Shown here: positions 1-6,391 of the stretch, in pieces
Numbering within the stretch: position 1 is the first letter of the stretch
Layout: each line of letters starts with the position of its first letter
NCBI GenBank assembly: GCA_017626625.1
Contig: JAGAIK010000098.1
Location: 1 to 6,920, forward strand
Reading direction: 5' to 3'
Length of the DNA stretch: 6,920 nucleotides
Origin: Roseburia sp.
GTDB taxonomy: Bacteria; Bacillota; Clostridia; Lachnospirales; Lachnospiraceae
Translations under genes and position numbers: made by a program
The notes under the pieces: generated by a model
Told to the model about the DNA's origin: nothing
What the model saw: only the letters and a program-made list of their open reading frames with translations
The model's database searches: none

Positions 1-1062
1 AAAATCATGGCTACCACCCACTACAGCGAGCTGAAGGTATTTGCCCTCTCCACCCCCGGCGTGGAAAATGCCTGCTGTGAATTTAACGTGGACACCTTAA
101 GCCCCACCTACCGCCTTCTGATTGGCATTCCGGGAAAAAGCAACGCCTTTGCCATTTCCCAGAAATTAGGGCTGAATATGGACGTCATTGAGGATGCAAA
201 GGAACGTATCAGCGAAAATGATGAAAACTTCGAGGATTTGCTGGCTGATTTGGAAAAGAGCCGCCTTACCATCGAAAAAGAGCAGTTAGAAATCAATCAG
301 TACAAAGAGGAAGTCCGCAGGCTCAAGGAGCAGTTAGAACAGAAGCAGGAACGTCTGGATTTAAGCCGTGACAAGATTTTAAGGGAGGCCAACGAGCAGG
401 CATTTAACATCTTAAAAGAAGCCAAGGATATGGCAGATGAGACCATCCGCAATTTCAACAAATACGGCACCGCCCAGGCGCCCATGAGCGAGATGGAAAA
501 AGAGCGTACCAAAATCCGCAACAAGATGACGGACGCTCAGAAAAAGATGGCGGACCAGAAGAAAAACGCCGCGCCGAACCACAAAGTTCCCAAGAAGCTG
601 CGGATTGGCGACAGCGTCAAGGTAATCAGCATGAATTTAAAGGGTACCGTCCACTCCCTGCCCAACGCAAAGGGGGATTTGTATGTTCAGATGGGGATTT
701 TAAACTCTCTGGTCAATATCAACGACCTGATTTTATTAGAGGAAGACACCTCCCCCACCAGCAAAAAATACGGCAAGACCGGAGCCGGGAAAATCAAAAT
801 GAGCAAGTCCGCCTCCGTGTCCACGGAAATCAACCTGATTGGAAAGACCACGGACGAAGCCATCGCCCTTTTGGATAAATATTTAGATGATGCCTACCTC
901 GCCCATCTGCCTTCCGTGCGGATTGTCCACGGCAAAGGAACGGGAGCGCTGCGCAATGCCGTGCAGGCACATTTAAAGCGTCTGAAATATGTGAAATCCT
1001 TCCATTTAGGTGAATTTGGAGAGGGAGACGCCGGCGTTACCATTGCAGAGTTCCGGGAATAA
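1..1062 (+). CDS. mutS2: Endonuclease MutS2, C-terminal part (5' end outside window)
   Basis: The reading frame is open from the first base (K-I-M-A-T-T-H-Y), so the ATG at 7 is internal and the true start lies upstream. About 353 codons remain of a protein usually near 790 residues. In order they hold the end of the MutS-type ATPase (ATTHYSELK, then TYRLLIGIPGKSNA), a charged coiled coil at about residues 65-190 of the fragment, a small KOW-like beta domain at about 197-245, and a C-terminal Smr domain at about 273-353 with HGKGTGAL. MutS2 is not a mismatch repair protein. Family members suppress recombination or act on collided ribosomes, with the Smr domain as the nuclease or binding module. 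The usual LDLRG motif at the start of Smr reads INLIG here. No terminator is visible before the next gene, so read-through into the two-component genes is plausible. The family call is firm; the activity of this Smr domain is open. Confidence 0.96.
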   Translation, partial: KIMATTHYSELKVFALSTPGVENACCEFNVDTLSPTYRLLIGIPGKSNAFAISQKLGLNMDVIEDAKERISENDENFEDLLADLEKSRLTIEKEQLEINQYKEEVRRLKEQLEQKQERLDLSRDKILREANEQAFNILKEAKDMADETIRNFNKYGTAQAPMSEMEKERTKIRNKMTDAQKKMADQKKNAAPNHKVPKKLRIGDSVKVISMNLKGTVHSLPNAKGDLYVQMGILNSLVNINDLILLEEDTSPTSKKYGKTGAGKIKMSKSASVSTEINLIGKTTDEAIALLDKYLDDAYLAHLPSVRIVHGKGTGALRNAVQAHLKRLKYVKSFHLGEFGEGDAGVTIAEFRE

Positions 1063-1098
1063 AACCGAACCCCAAAAAATAGAAAGGAGAATGAAAGA

Positions 1099-1803
1099 AT
1101 GGCAGCAAAACAAAAAATTCTAATCGTAGATGATGGCAACAATATCGCAGAACTGATTTCACTCTACCTCACCAAAGAATGCTTTGATACAAAAATCGTA
1201 AATGACGGCGAAGAAGCCTTAAAAGCCTTTGAGCAATACAATCCCAACCTTATCCTGCTGGATTTGATGCTGCCCGGCATTGACGGCTACCAGGTCTGCA
1301 GAGAGGTTCGTGCCAAGGCAAATGTTCCGATTATCATGCTTTCCGCCAAAGGTGAAATCTTTGACAAGGTACTGGGACTGGAGTTAGGCGCAGACGATTA
1401 TATTATGAAACCCTTTGATTCCAAGGAGTTAGTGGCACGGGTAAAAGCAGTCCTGCGCCGTTATCAGCCGGTAAAGGCAGAAGAAACCTCCCCCGAATTA
1501 AAATGTGTCAAATACCCCGATTTGGTGGTCAATCTGTCCAATTACTCCGTGATTTACAACGGACAGCCCGTAGATATGCCGCCCAAGGAGTTGGAGCTTT
1601 TGTATTTCCTTGCCGCCTCTCCTAACCAGGTGTTTACCAGAGAGCAGCTTCTCGACCATATCTGGGGCTATGAATATATCGGGGACACCCGCACGGTGGA
1701 CGTTCATGTGAAACGCCTCCGTGAAAAAATCAAAGACCATGCCAACTGGAGCCTTGCTACGGTCTGGGGCATCGGTTATAAATTTGAGGTCAAAAATCTA
1801 TGA
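1099..1803 (+). CDS. OmpR/PhoB-family DNA-binding response regulator
   Basis: This is a 234-residue two-component transcription factor. Residues 1-120 form the receiver domain: acidic pair D11/D12, phospho-acceptor D55 in LILLDLMLPG, switch serine S82, aromatic Y101 and lysine K104 in the KPF motif. Residues about 132-231 form the winged-helix effector domain, with the recognition-helix region TRTVDVHVKRLREKI and the terminal wing WGIGYKF. The ATG at 1099 is chosen because AAAGGAG lies nine bases upstream (1083-1089); an ATG at 1091 is out of frame. The stop codon overlaps the start of the kinase gene (ATGA at 1800-1803), so the pair is probably translationally coupled and cognate. Residue 13 is glycine where this subfamily normally has D or E right after the acidic pair. 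The target genes and stimulus cannot be read from the sequence; it is close to PhoP/WalR-type regulators but not assigned to either. Confidence 0.96.
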   Translation: MAAKQKILIVDDGNNIAELISLYLTKECFDTKIVNDGEEALKAFEQYNPNLILLDLMLPGIDGYQVCREVRAKANVPIIMLSAKGEIFDKVLGLELGADDYIMKPFDSKELVARVKAVLRRYQPVKAEETSPELKCVKYPDLVVNLSNYSVIYNGQPVDMPPKELELLYFLAASPNQVFTREQLLDHIWGYEYIGDTRTVDVHVKRLREKIKDHANWSLATVWGIGYKFEVKNL

Positions 1804-3215
1804 AACGCACACTTTATCCCAAGCTTCTCACGGGCTATCTGATGTACGGGGTCATTGGTTTTATCATTATCGCCACCTTTACCTACCATGCCATCTTCGA
1901 TTTTCTGACCCAGCGGGAGGCGTCCTCGCTGTACCGGGAATCGGCATTGATTTCCTCTGATTACGCCCAGAATTATTTCAGCCGCTCCATCACCCTAGAG
2001 CAGCTCCAGAAGCAGCTTACCACTCTAAGCACTTACCTTTCCAGTGAAATCTGGATTATGGACACCCGTGGAAATATTCTGCTCAATACCGCCTCCGACA
2101 TCTCCGGCTTAGAGGAAAATATCACAGATTTTGATATCACGGATTTCGGCAATAATTATTACCAGATAGGGGATTTTTACCAGCATTTTACCAGTGAAAC
2201 CTTAAGCGTCTTTTCTCCTATCACGGTAAATTATAAGGTGCGGGGTTATGTCATTATCCATAAGCCCACCAGTAATCTGGTTTCCTTTGCCAACAGCCTG
2301 ACCCATATTTCCTACAAAACTTTGGCGCTGCTGTTTGTGGCTGCCTTTATCGTATTAGTGCTGTTTACTTATGTGGTGTACATACCCATTCGGAAAATTG
2401 CCAAAGGAGCAGACCAATACGCCTCCGGCAACTTTGAGGCAAAGATAGATGTCCATTCCAATGACGAAATCGGTTACCTTGCCGCCTCCTTAAATTATAT
2501 GGCGAACGAATTAAATACGTTAGAAGAGGACCAGAAAAAATTTGTCTCCAACGTTTCCCATGATTTCCGTTCTCCGCTGACCTCCATCAAAGGTTATGTG
2601 GAGGCAATGTTAGACGGCACTATTCCAGTGGAAATGCAGGACAAATACTTAAATATTATCTTATTTGAGACAGAGCGGTTAAATAAGCTGACGAAGAGCC
2701 TTCTGGAATTAAACAAATTCGGCAAACACGGTATTATGTTAGATATCACGGATTTTGATATCAACCATACCATAAAAACCACGGTGCAGACCTTTGAGGG
2801 TATCTGCTTAGAAAAACGGATTTCCTTTAACCTGATTTTAACCGGGGAAAAACTCTTTGTCTCCGCCGATATGAGCAAAATCCAGCAGGTGCTCTACAAC
2901 CTGATTGACAATGCTATCAAATTCAGCCATGCGGATTCTGCCATCACCATCGAGACGACGGAGAAAAATGAAAAAGTATTCGTGTCCGTCAAAGACACCG
3001 GAATTGGCATTCCAAGCGACAGTATCAAAAAGATTTGGGAGCGTTTTTATAAGACAGACCTCTCCCGTGGAAAAGATAAGAAGGGCACCGGACTGGGGCT
3101 TGCCATCGTAAAAGAAATTATTCTGGCACACGGGGAGAATATCAACTGTATCAGTACCGAGGGCGTTGGAACAGAATTTATCTTTACCCTCTCATTGACA
3201 AAGGAGCATGACTAA
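1800..3215 (+). CDS. Membrane sensor histidine kinase, partner of the upstream regulator
   Basis: This 471-residue protein has the layout of a class I sensor kinase. Transmembrane segments lie at about residues 12-32 and 173-195 and flank an external sensor region of about 140 residues. A HAMP linker follows (about 195-245), then a HisKA dimerisation helix with the phosphorylated histidine H254 in SNVSHDFRSPLTSIKGY. The HATPase_c domain carries the N box (NLIDNAIKF, N371), G1 box (DTGIGIP, D399), F box (ERFYKTD) and G2 box (GTGLGL, 429-434). All catalytic boxes are intact, so it should be active. The start at 1800 overlaps the regulator stop. The phosphatase-type position H+4 is serine (S258) rather than the commoner T or N. 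The sensor region resembles extracytoplasmic mixed alpha/beta folds only by general composition; I do not recognise its ligand. Confidence 0.96.
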   Translation: MKRTLYPKLLTGYLMYGVIGFIIIATFTYHAIFDFLTQREASSLYRESALISSDYAQNYFSRSITLEQLQKQLTTLSTYLSSEIWIMDTRGNILLNTASDISGLEENITDFDITDFGNNYYQIGDFYQHFTSETLSVFSPITVNYKVRGYVIIHKPTSNLVSFANSLTHISYKTLALLFVAAFIVLVLFTYVVYIPIRKIAKGADQYASGNFEAKIDVHSNDEIGYLAASLNYMANELNTLEEDQKKFVSNVSHDFRSPLTSIKGYVEAMLDGTIPVEMQDKYLNIILFETERLNKLTKSLLELNKFGKHGIMLDITDFDINHTIKTTVQTFEGICLEKRISFNLILTGEKLFVSADMSKIQQVLYNLIDNAIKFSHADSAITIETTEKNEKVFVSVKDTGIGIPSDSIKKIWERFYKTDLSRGKDKKGTGLGLAIVKEIILAHGENINCISTEGVGTEFIFTLSLTKEHD

Positions 3216-3235
3216 GCGTCATGCTCCTTAATTTT
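3201..3235 (+). terminator. Intrinsic terminator of the two-component unit, possibly bidirectional
   Basis: AAGGAGCATGAC (3201-3212) and GTCATGCTCCTT (3218-3229) form a perfect 12-bp stem with a five-base loop, followed by AATTTT on the + strand. The kinase stop codon TAA (3213-3215) is in the loop, so the last codons of the gene form the left arm. On the other strand the hairpin comes 14 bases after the stop of the convergent DUF1266 gene and is followed by a short T-run (CCTTTG), so it could serve both genes, better for +. The T-tract is modest in both directions. Confidence 0.72.
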
Positions 3236-3243
3236 CCTGTCTC

Positions 3244-3834
3244 TTACAGGGATGTATTCCATGCCACGGTGTAAGGTCCGTCCGGCATTGCGGACAATCT
3301 TGCCCAGATATCATCCAACTGTTTTGCACGGCTGTCTCCCGGCTCACAACCCAGCTCTAATTTTGCGCCTTCCACATAGGCTACGCCATATTCCTCCCAT
3401 GAGCTGTAGCTCTCCTGGATTCTTTTTGCCGCTTCCTTGGCAAGTCTCATGGATTCTCCCGCATCCATCAAGCCTCCAAGATACATTCTGCCGCATATAT
3501 TGCAGGCACAGGCATAGTCAAATGCCAGCTTTTTCTTCGCACGCTCCTGTGCTTCGGCTCCGTCTTCCTCATCCGCTTTTCCTGCATTTTCGATCAGGTA
3601 TTTTACCATATCTTTTCCTGTTTCAGCCTTGTTTATCGCCCAGTCACGGTTTAACACGCCTCTTGCCATGCTGGCATTGGAACGGTTCTTCTCAAACCCA
3701 CCGATAAATTTCCAGCTTCCGTTGCAAAACTCAGACCAGATTGCGTATGTGGCTACAATCCATTTTTCAGAATCTGTTAATGGTGTGGAATCCTCCGGTG
3801 CACTCTTTTTTCCGAATAAATCAAATAATCCCAT
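3244..3834 (-). CDS. DUF1266-domain protein of unknown function
   Basis: This 196-residue, probably cytoplasmic protein has no signal peptide or membrane segment. It starts MGLFDLFGKK, a short amphipathic opening, followed by a low-complexity linker. The rest matches DUF1266 as I know it: LNRDWAI near residue 61, then an alpha-helical core AFDYACACNICGRMYLGGL (about 104-122), the run AAKRIQESYSSWEEYG (about 135-150), and a closing segment LDDIWARLS...YTVAW near the C terminus. The function of this family is not established. Three cysteines lie close together (C109, C111, C114), but no metal site is claimed. The ATG at 3834 has AAAGGAG at 3845-3851, ten bases upstream. It lies behind the rplQ terminator and converges on the histidine kinase, so how it is transcribed is unclear. 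Gene reality is firm; the family call rests on recalled motifs. Confidence 0.88.
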   Translation of the reverse strand: MGLFDLFGKKSAPEDSTPLTDSEKWIVATYAIWSEFCNGSWKFIGGFEKNRSNASMARGVLNRDWAINKAETGKDMVKYLIENAGKADEEDGAEAQERAKKKLAFDYACACNICGRMYLGGLMDAGESMRLAKEAAKRIQESYSSWEEYGVAYVEGAKLELGCEPGDSRAKQLDDIWARLSAMPDGPYTVAWNTSL

Positions 3835-3857
3835 TTGTATTTTTCTCCTTTCTGGTA

Positions 3858-3899
3858 CAAATAAAAGCCCGATTACAAAAAGTCTGCAATCGGGCTTTT
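3858..3899 (-). terminator. Intrinsic terminator after rplQ
   Basis: On the - strand AAAAGCCCGATT (3899-3888) pairs perfectly with AATCGGGCTTTT (3874-3863) around a 13-base loop, giving a 12-bp stem. The stem ends in TTTT and continues ATTTG. It begins nine bases after the rplQ stop codon, the expected place for the end of the alpha operon. Because the arms end in A4 and T4, weak activity on the + strand is also possible. The hairpin ends only 11 bases before the Shine-Dalgarno site of the DUF1266 gene. Confidence 0.85.
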
Positions 3900-3908
3900 C
3901 ACGGTCTC

Positions 3909-4445
3909 TTATACTAACTCAAGTAAAACTTCTAATGCACCGTCACCTTTACGCTGTCCGATTTTTACAATTCTGGTGTAACCACCGTTGCGGTCAGCAT
4001 ATTTCGGAGCGATTTCATCAAATAATTTTGCTGTTAAATCAACTTCCTTGGTGTTTCTCTTTCTTCCGGCAGCTTCTGTCGGAACTTCTTTTACGGTGTA
4101 AAGAACTTTTAACATTTCTCTACGGGCATGAAGACGGGAAGGCTTATCTTTTTTGATGGTCTTCTCAACTTCATCGTATACGGTAACTTTCTTTCCGTCT
4201 ACCACTTCTTTTACTCTCTTGCCGTCTTTGTCTTTGCGGGCAACTTTTGCCTTTACAGTAACTTCTTCGTAGTTATCTTTCTCTTTTACTGCTAAAGCGA
4301 TAAGACCCTCGGCAATTTTACGAACTTCTTTCGCCTTTGCCTCTGTGGTAACGATTTTACCGTTGTTTAATAATGCTGTAACCTGACCTCTTAATAATGC
4401 CTTTCTCTGGCTAGAGGTTCTGCTTAATTTACGATACTTTGCCAT
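3909..4445 (-). CDS. rplQ: Large-subunit ribosomal protein L17 with an internal extension
   Basis: L17 binds 23S rRNA near the polypeptide exit side of the 50S subunit. The N-terminal core MAKYRKLSRTSSQRKALLR and TTEAKAKEVRKIAE, the middle RLHARREML, and the C-terminal DRNGGYTRIVKIGQRKGDGA with final LELV are clear L17 signatures. The protein has 178 residues, whereas typical bacterial L17 has about 115-127. Most of the surplus is a lysine- and acid-rich segment at about residues 55-102, inserted just before RLHARRE where B. subtilis has only a few residues. It reads through without frame disruption, so it is a lineage-type extension and not an error; I recall similar extended L17 in Lachnospiraceae. 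The ATG at 4445 has GGAGG at 4455-4459, nine bases upstream. It is the last gene of the alpha operon and is preceded by an unusually long gap that appears structured. Confidence 0.97.
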   Translation of the reverse strand: MAKYRKLSRTSSQRKALLRGQVTALLNNGKIVTTEAKAKEVRKIAEGLIALAVKEKDNYEEVTVKAKVARKDKDGKRVKEVVDGKKVTVYDEVEKTIKKDKPSRLHARREMLKVLYTVKEVPTEAAGRKRNTKEVDLTAKLFDEIAPKYADRNGGYTRIVKIGQRKGDGALEVLLELV

Positions 4446-4466
4446 TTTAATTTTCCTCCATTTTGT

Positions 4467-4639
4467 GGGATATCCGGCAACGCCCTTTGGTCTTATTTAC
4501 CGAACATCATATTCTTGTTTTGGAAATCCTCATGTACCGTCACAAGTCTTTCCAAGCGCCACTCATGAACTGTGTGTCAAGATCTCGTCTGCACTGCCCT
4601 CGGACTGTTTCGGGCGCATTCCCTCACCCGGCATATCCC
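4467..4639 (-). ncRNA. Candidate structured RNA between rpoA and rplQ (possible L17 leader)
   Basis: In the - strand transcript GGGAUAU-G-CCGG (4639-4628) pairs with CCGGAUAUCCC (4477-4467), 11 bp with one bulged G, closing a domain of about 173 nt. Inside it GCGCCC (4617-4612) can pair with GGGCGU (4485-4480), and an excellent hairpin occupies 4520-4555. The closing helix ends seven bases before the GGAGG of rplQ, the position of a cis-acting leader. GCGCCC also has two rival partners: GGCGC at 4560-4556 and a nearby GGGC. That could mean switching or simply an uncertain fold. No protein-coding frame with a credible start and ribosome site is seen here. I do not recognise a known riboswitch or ribosomal leader consensus. 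The pairing is read by eye; no energy or covariation has been calculated. Confidence 0.5.
4520..4555 (-). other. 36-nt RNA hairpin with symmetric GA/GA internal loop
   Basis: Read on the - strand the arms are UUGGAAA (4555-4549), GA, CUUGUG (4546-4541), loop ACGGUA, CAUGAG (4534-4529), GA, UUUCCAA (4526-4520). The outer seven pairs are perfect. The inner six include two G-U pairs that would be A-C mismatches in a + strand transcript. The GA/GA step can form tandem sheared G-A pairs, a recurrent motif of folded RNAs. This is the best-defined element of the rpoA-rplQ gap. Confidence 0.6.
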
Positions 4640-4667
4640 AAAGCCATACATACACCCTGCACACCAG

Positions 4668-4719
4668 ACATACTCCGCGCCGTTCGGACTTACCGTTTCT
4701 GCCTGTCTTATGAGTATAT
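4668..4719 (-). other. Second predicted helix in the rpoA-rplQ gap
   Basis: In the - strand transcript AUAUACUC (4719-4712) pairs with GAGUAUGU (4675-4668). That is eight pairs with one U-G that would be A-C on the other strand. The enclosed 36 nt contain weaker small pairings such as CCG/CGG. It lies upstream of the 4467-4639 domain and may belong to the same RNA. Confidence 0.35.
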
Positions 4720-4726
4720 AAGCCTT

Positions 4727-4748
4727 AAGCAGCATATTATGCCGCCTT
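4727..4748 (-). other. Short hairpin just after the rpoA stop codon
   Basis: On the - strand AAG-G-CGGCAUA pairs with UAUGCUGCUU across a tiny loop, with one bulged G and one G-U pair. It starts nine bases after the rpoA stop. No T-run follows (UAAGG instead), so it is not a normal intrinsic terminator; a processing or 3'-end stabilising role is possible. Confidence 0.4.
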
Positions 4749-4757
4749 TTGGTTTTC

Positions 4758-5720
4758 TTAGCTTTCTTCCCCCTGGTTTAACTGAAGTCCTAACTCTTTT
4801 AATTTTGCTAAAACTTCCTCTAATGACTTCCGTCCTAAGTTACGGACTTTCATCATATCCTCCGGGGTTCTGTTTGTGAGTTCTTCGACGGTATTGATGC
4901 CGGCTCTCTTCAAACAGTTATAGGAACGAACAGATAACTCAAGTTCATCAATGTTCATCTCTAATACTTTCTCTTTTGCATTGTCCTCTTTTTCAATCAT
5001 GACGTCAGCATTTACTGCCGCCTCGGATAAGTCAATGAAAAGATTTAAGTGCTCGCTCAGCACTTTCGCAGCCAGGCTGACAGCCTCGTCCGGCTCAAGT
5101 GTTCCGTTGGTATATACATCCAGAGTAAGCTTATCATAGTCTGTAATCTGACCAACACGGGTATTTTCCACAAGCAGGTTCACACGCTCCACCGGTGTGT
5201 AAATAGAATCAACTGCAATTACACCGATGGGCACATCCTCTGACTTGTTTTTCTCTGCGCTGACATAGCCTCTGCCCTTGGTAATGGTAAGCTCCATGTA
5301 TAATTTACAATCTGCTCCGCCATTTAAGTTAGCAATTACTAAATCCGGATTTAAAATCTGAATATCAGAATCAACCTGGATATCTGCCGCCGTGACTACA
5401 CCTTCACCTTCAAATTCAATGTAAGCAACTTTAGGTTCATTTGTAGAGCTGTTATTTCTGATGGCAAGATTTTTGATATTCATAATAATCTCAGTCACAT
5501 CTTCCTTTACGCCAGGAATGGAACTGAATTCATGTAAAACACCGTCGATCTTAACCTGGCTGACAGCTGCACCCGGTAACGAAGAAAGCATGATTCTCCT
5601 CAAAGAATTACCAAGTGTTTTACCGTAGCCTCTTTCCAGTGGCTCTACAACAAACCTTCCGTACTTCTTGTCTTCTGAAATTTCTGCGATCTCAATTTTT
5701 GGTTTTTGAAAATCGAACAC
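4758..5720 (-). CDS. rpoA: DNA-directed RNA polymerase subunit alpha
   Basis: Alpha dimerises to nucleate assembly of RNA polymerase and contacts promoter UP elements and activators. The 320 residues are normal length. The N-terminal domain (about 1-235) has the assembly signature [18 protein letters not shown] at 33-50, with R41/R42 in the usual assembly position, and [17 protein letters not shown] at 209-225. A flexible acidic linker follows, then the C-terminal domain (about 253-314). That domain keeps the DNA-contact residues R265, N268, C269, G296, K298 and S299, coincidentally at the E. coli numbers. The start is GTG at 5720-5718, supported by AAGGAGG at 5736-5730; no in-frame ATG fits. 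It lies 58 bases after rpsD in the alpha operon and 312 bases before rplQ. Confidence 0.98.
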   Translation of the reverse strand: MFDFQKPKIEIAEISEDKKYGRFVVEPLERGYGKTLGNSLRRIMLSSLPGAAVSQVKIDGVLHEFSSIPGVKEDVTEIIMNIKNLAIRNNSSTNEPKVAYIEFEGEGVVTAADIQVDSDIQILNPDLVIANLNGGADCKLYMELTITKGRGYVSAEKNKSEDVPIGVIAVDSIYTPVERVNLLVENTRVGQITDYDKLTLDVYTNGTLEPDEAVSLAAKVLSEHLNLFIDLSEAAVNADVMIEKEDNAKEKVLEMNIDELELSVRSYNCLKRAGINTVEELTNRTPEDMMKVRNLGRKSLEEVLAKLKELGLQLNQGEES

Positions 5721-5729
5721 TACAAAATC

Positions 5730-5736
5730 CCTCCTT
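5730..5736 (-). promoter_or_regulatory. Shine-Dalgarno site fixing the GTG start of rpoA
   Basis: AAGGAGG on the - strand lies nine bases before GTG (5720-5718). An upstream TTG is followed at once by a stop, so GTG is the only good start. Confidence 0.85.
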
Positions 5737-5778
5737 CTCGGGTAATTTGCCTAATGTATTGCATCCGCCTAATCACGA

Positions 5779-6372
5779 TTACTTGGAGTACAACTCGACG
5801 ATGAGCATCTCGTCAACAGGTATGTCGATCTGCTCTCTGGAAGGTAATTCTTTTACAGTTCCCTGTAATTTCTCAGCGTCAACATCTAACCAATCCGGAA
5901 CAAGTCTTCCACCGGTTACCTCGATGATATCCTTCATTCTCTGAAGACCCTTGTTCTTCTCCTTGATCTCGATTACGTCGCCAGCTTTCACAAGGTAAGA
6001 CGGAATGTTTACCTGCTTGCCGTTTACTAATACGAACTTGTGGTCAACGATCTGTCTTGCTTCTTTTCTGGTTCTCGCGAATCCCATACGGAATACTACG
6101 TTGTCTAATCTGGACTCCAACATAGTCATAAGGTTCGTACCGGTCATGCCCTTCATCTGGTCAGCCTTCACATAGTAGTTGTGGAAAGGCTTCTCTAATA
6201 CACCGTAGATGAATTTCGCTTTCTGCTTCTCGCGTAACTGAAGACCGTACTCAGACACCTTCTTGTTCGCTCTCTTTAACTCTCTATTGGACTTCTTGTC
6301 ATATCCTAAGTAACTTGGCTCTAAACCAAGGGATCTGCATCTTTTCAGAACAGGAACTTTATTTACTGCCAT
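5779..6372 (-). CDS. rpsD: Small-subunit ribosomal protein S4
   Basis: S4 is a primary 16S rRNA binder that starts assembly of the 30S body; in many bacteria it also represses its own operon. The protein has 197 residues, normal length. The N-terminal part has LKRCRSLGLEP and the following RELKRANKKVSEYGLQLREKQKAKF-type stretch. The S4 RNA-binding domain runs from about residue 88 to 141 (RLDNVVFRMGFARTRKEAR, then VLVNGKQVNIPSYLVK), and the end is VDEMLIVELYSK. Only one cysteine (C12) is in the N-terminal region, so it is the zinc-free (C-minus) form. The ATG at 6372 has AGGAGG at 6389-6384, inside the 19-base gap after rpsK. No clear S4-type operator fold was found in the flanking gaps visible here. 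Confidence 0.98.
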   Translation of the reverse strand: MAVNKVPVLKRCRSLGLEPSYLGYDKKSNRELKRANKKVSEYGLQLREKQKAKFIYGVLEKPFHNYYVKADQMKGMTGTNLMTMLESRLDNVVFRMGFARTRKEARQIVDHKFVLVNGKQVNIPSYLVKAGDVIEIKEKNKGLQRMKDIIEVTGGRLVPDWLDVDAEKLQGTVKELPSREQIDIPVDEMLIVELYSK

Positions 6373-6391
6373 TTTCGTCTCTCCCTCCTAA

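Noticed and set aside
3252..3707. + strand open frame of 151 codons opposite the DUF1266 gene
   Set aside because: It is antisense to a gene with a good ribosome site and recognisable domain; its product is proline-, histidine- and leucine-rich in the manner of a shadow frame.
3629..4156. + strand open frame of 175 codons opposite DUF1266, the terminator and rplQ
   Set aside because: It runs through an intrinsic terminator and antisense to two supported genes, with no ribosome site.
4575..4580. Perfect TTGACA -35 box on the - strand in the gap
   Set aside because: No acceptable -10 sequence lies 16-18 bases downstream (GCTTGG at the 17-base position).
4622..4631. CGGGTGA resembling the ZTP riboswitch core
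   Set aside because: The second conserved part of that riboswitch (CCGCCTGGGC-like) is missing downstream, and rplQ is not a purine gene.
4467..4639. Terminal inverted repeats of a miniature mobile element
   Set aside because: The arms are imperfect by a one-base bulge, no flanking target duplication is seen, and further internal helices with strand-specific G-U pairs fit an RNA better.
4580..4728. - strand open stretch of about 50 codons in the rpoA-rplQ gap
   Set aside because: There is no ATG with a ribosome site near its beginning, and the product looks random; pairing structure explains the bases better.
4463..4879. + strand open frame of 138 codons across the rpoA-rplQ gap into rpoA
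   Set aside because: It overlaps the conserved 3' end of rpoA antisense, lacks a ribosome site, and its product (rich in H, P, C and L) resembles no protein family.
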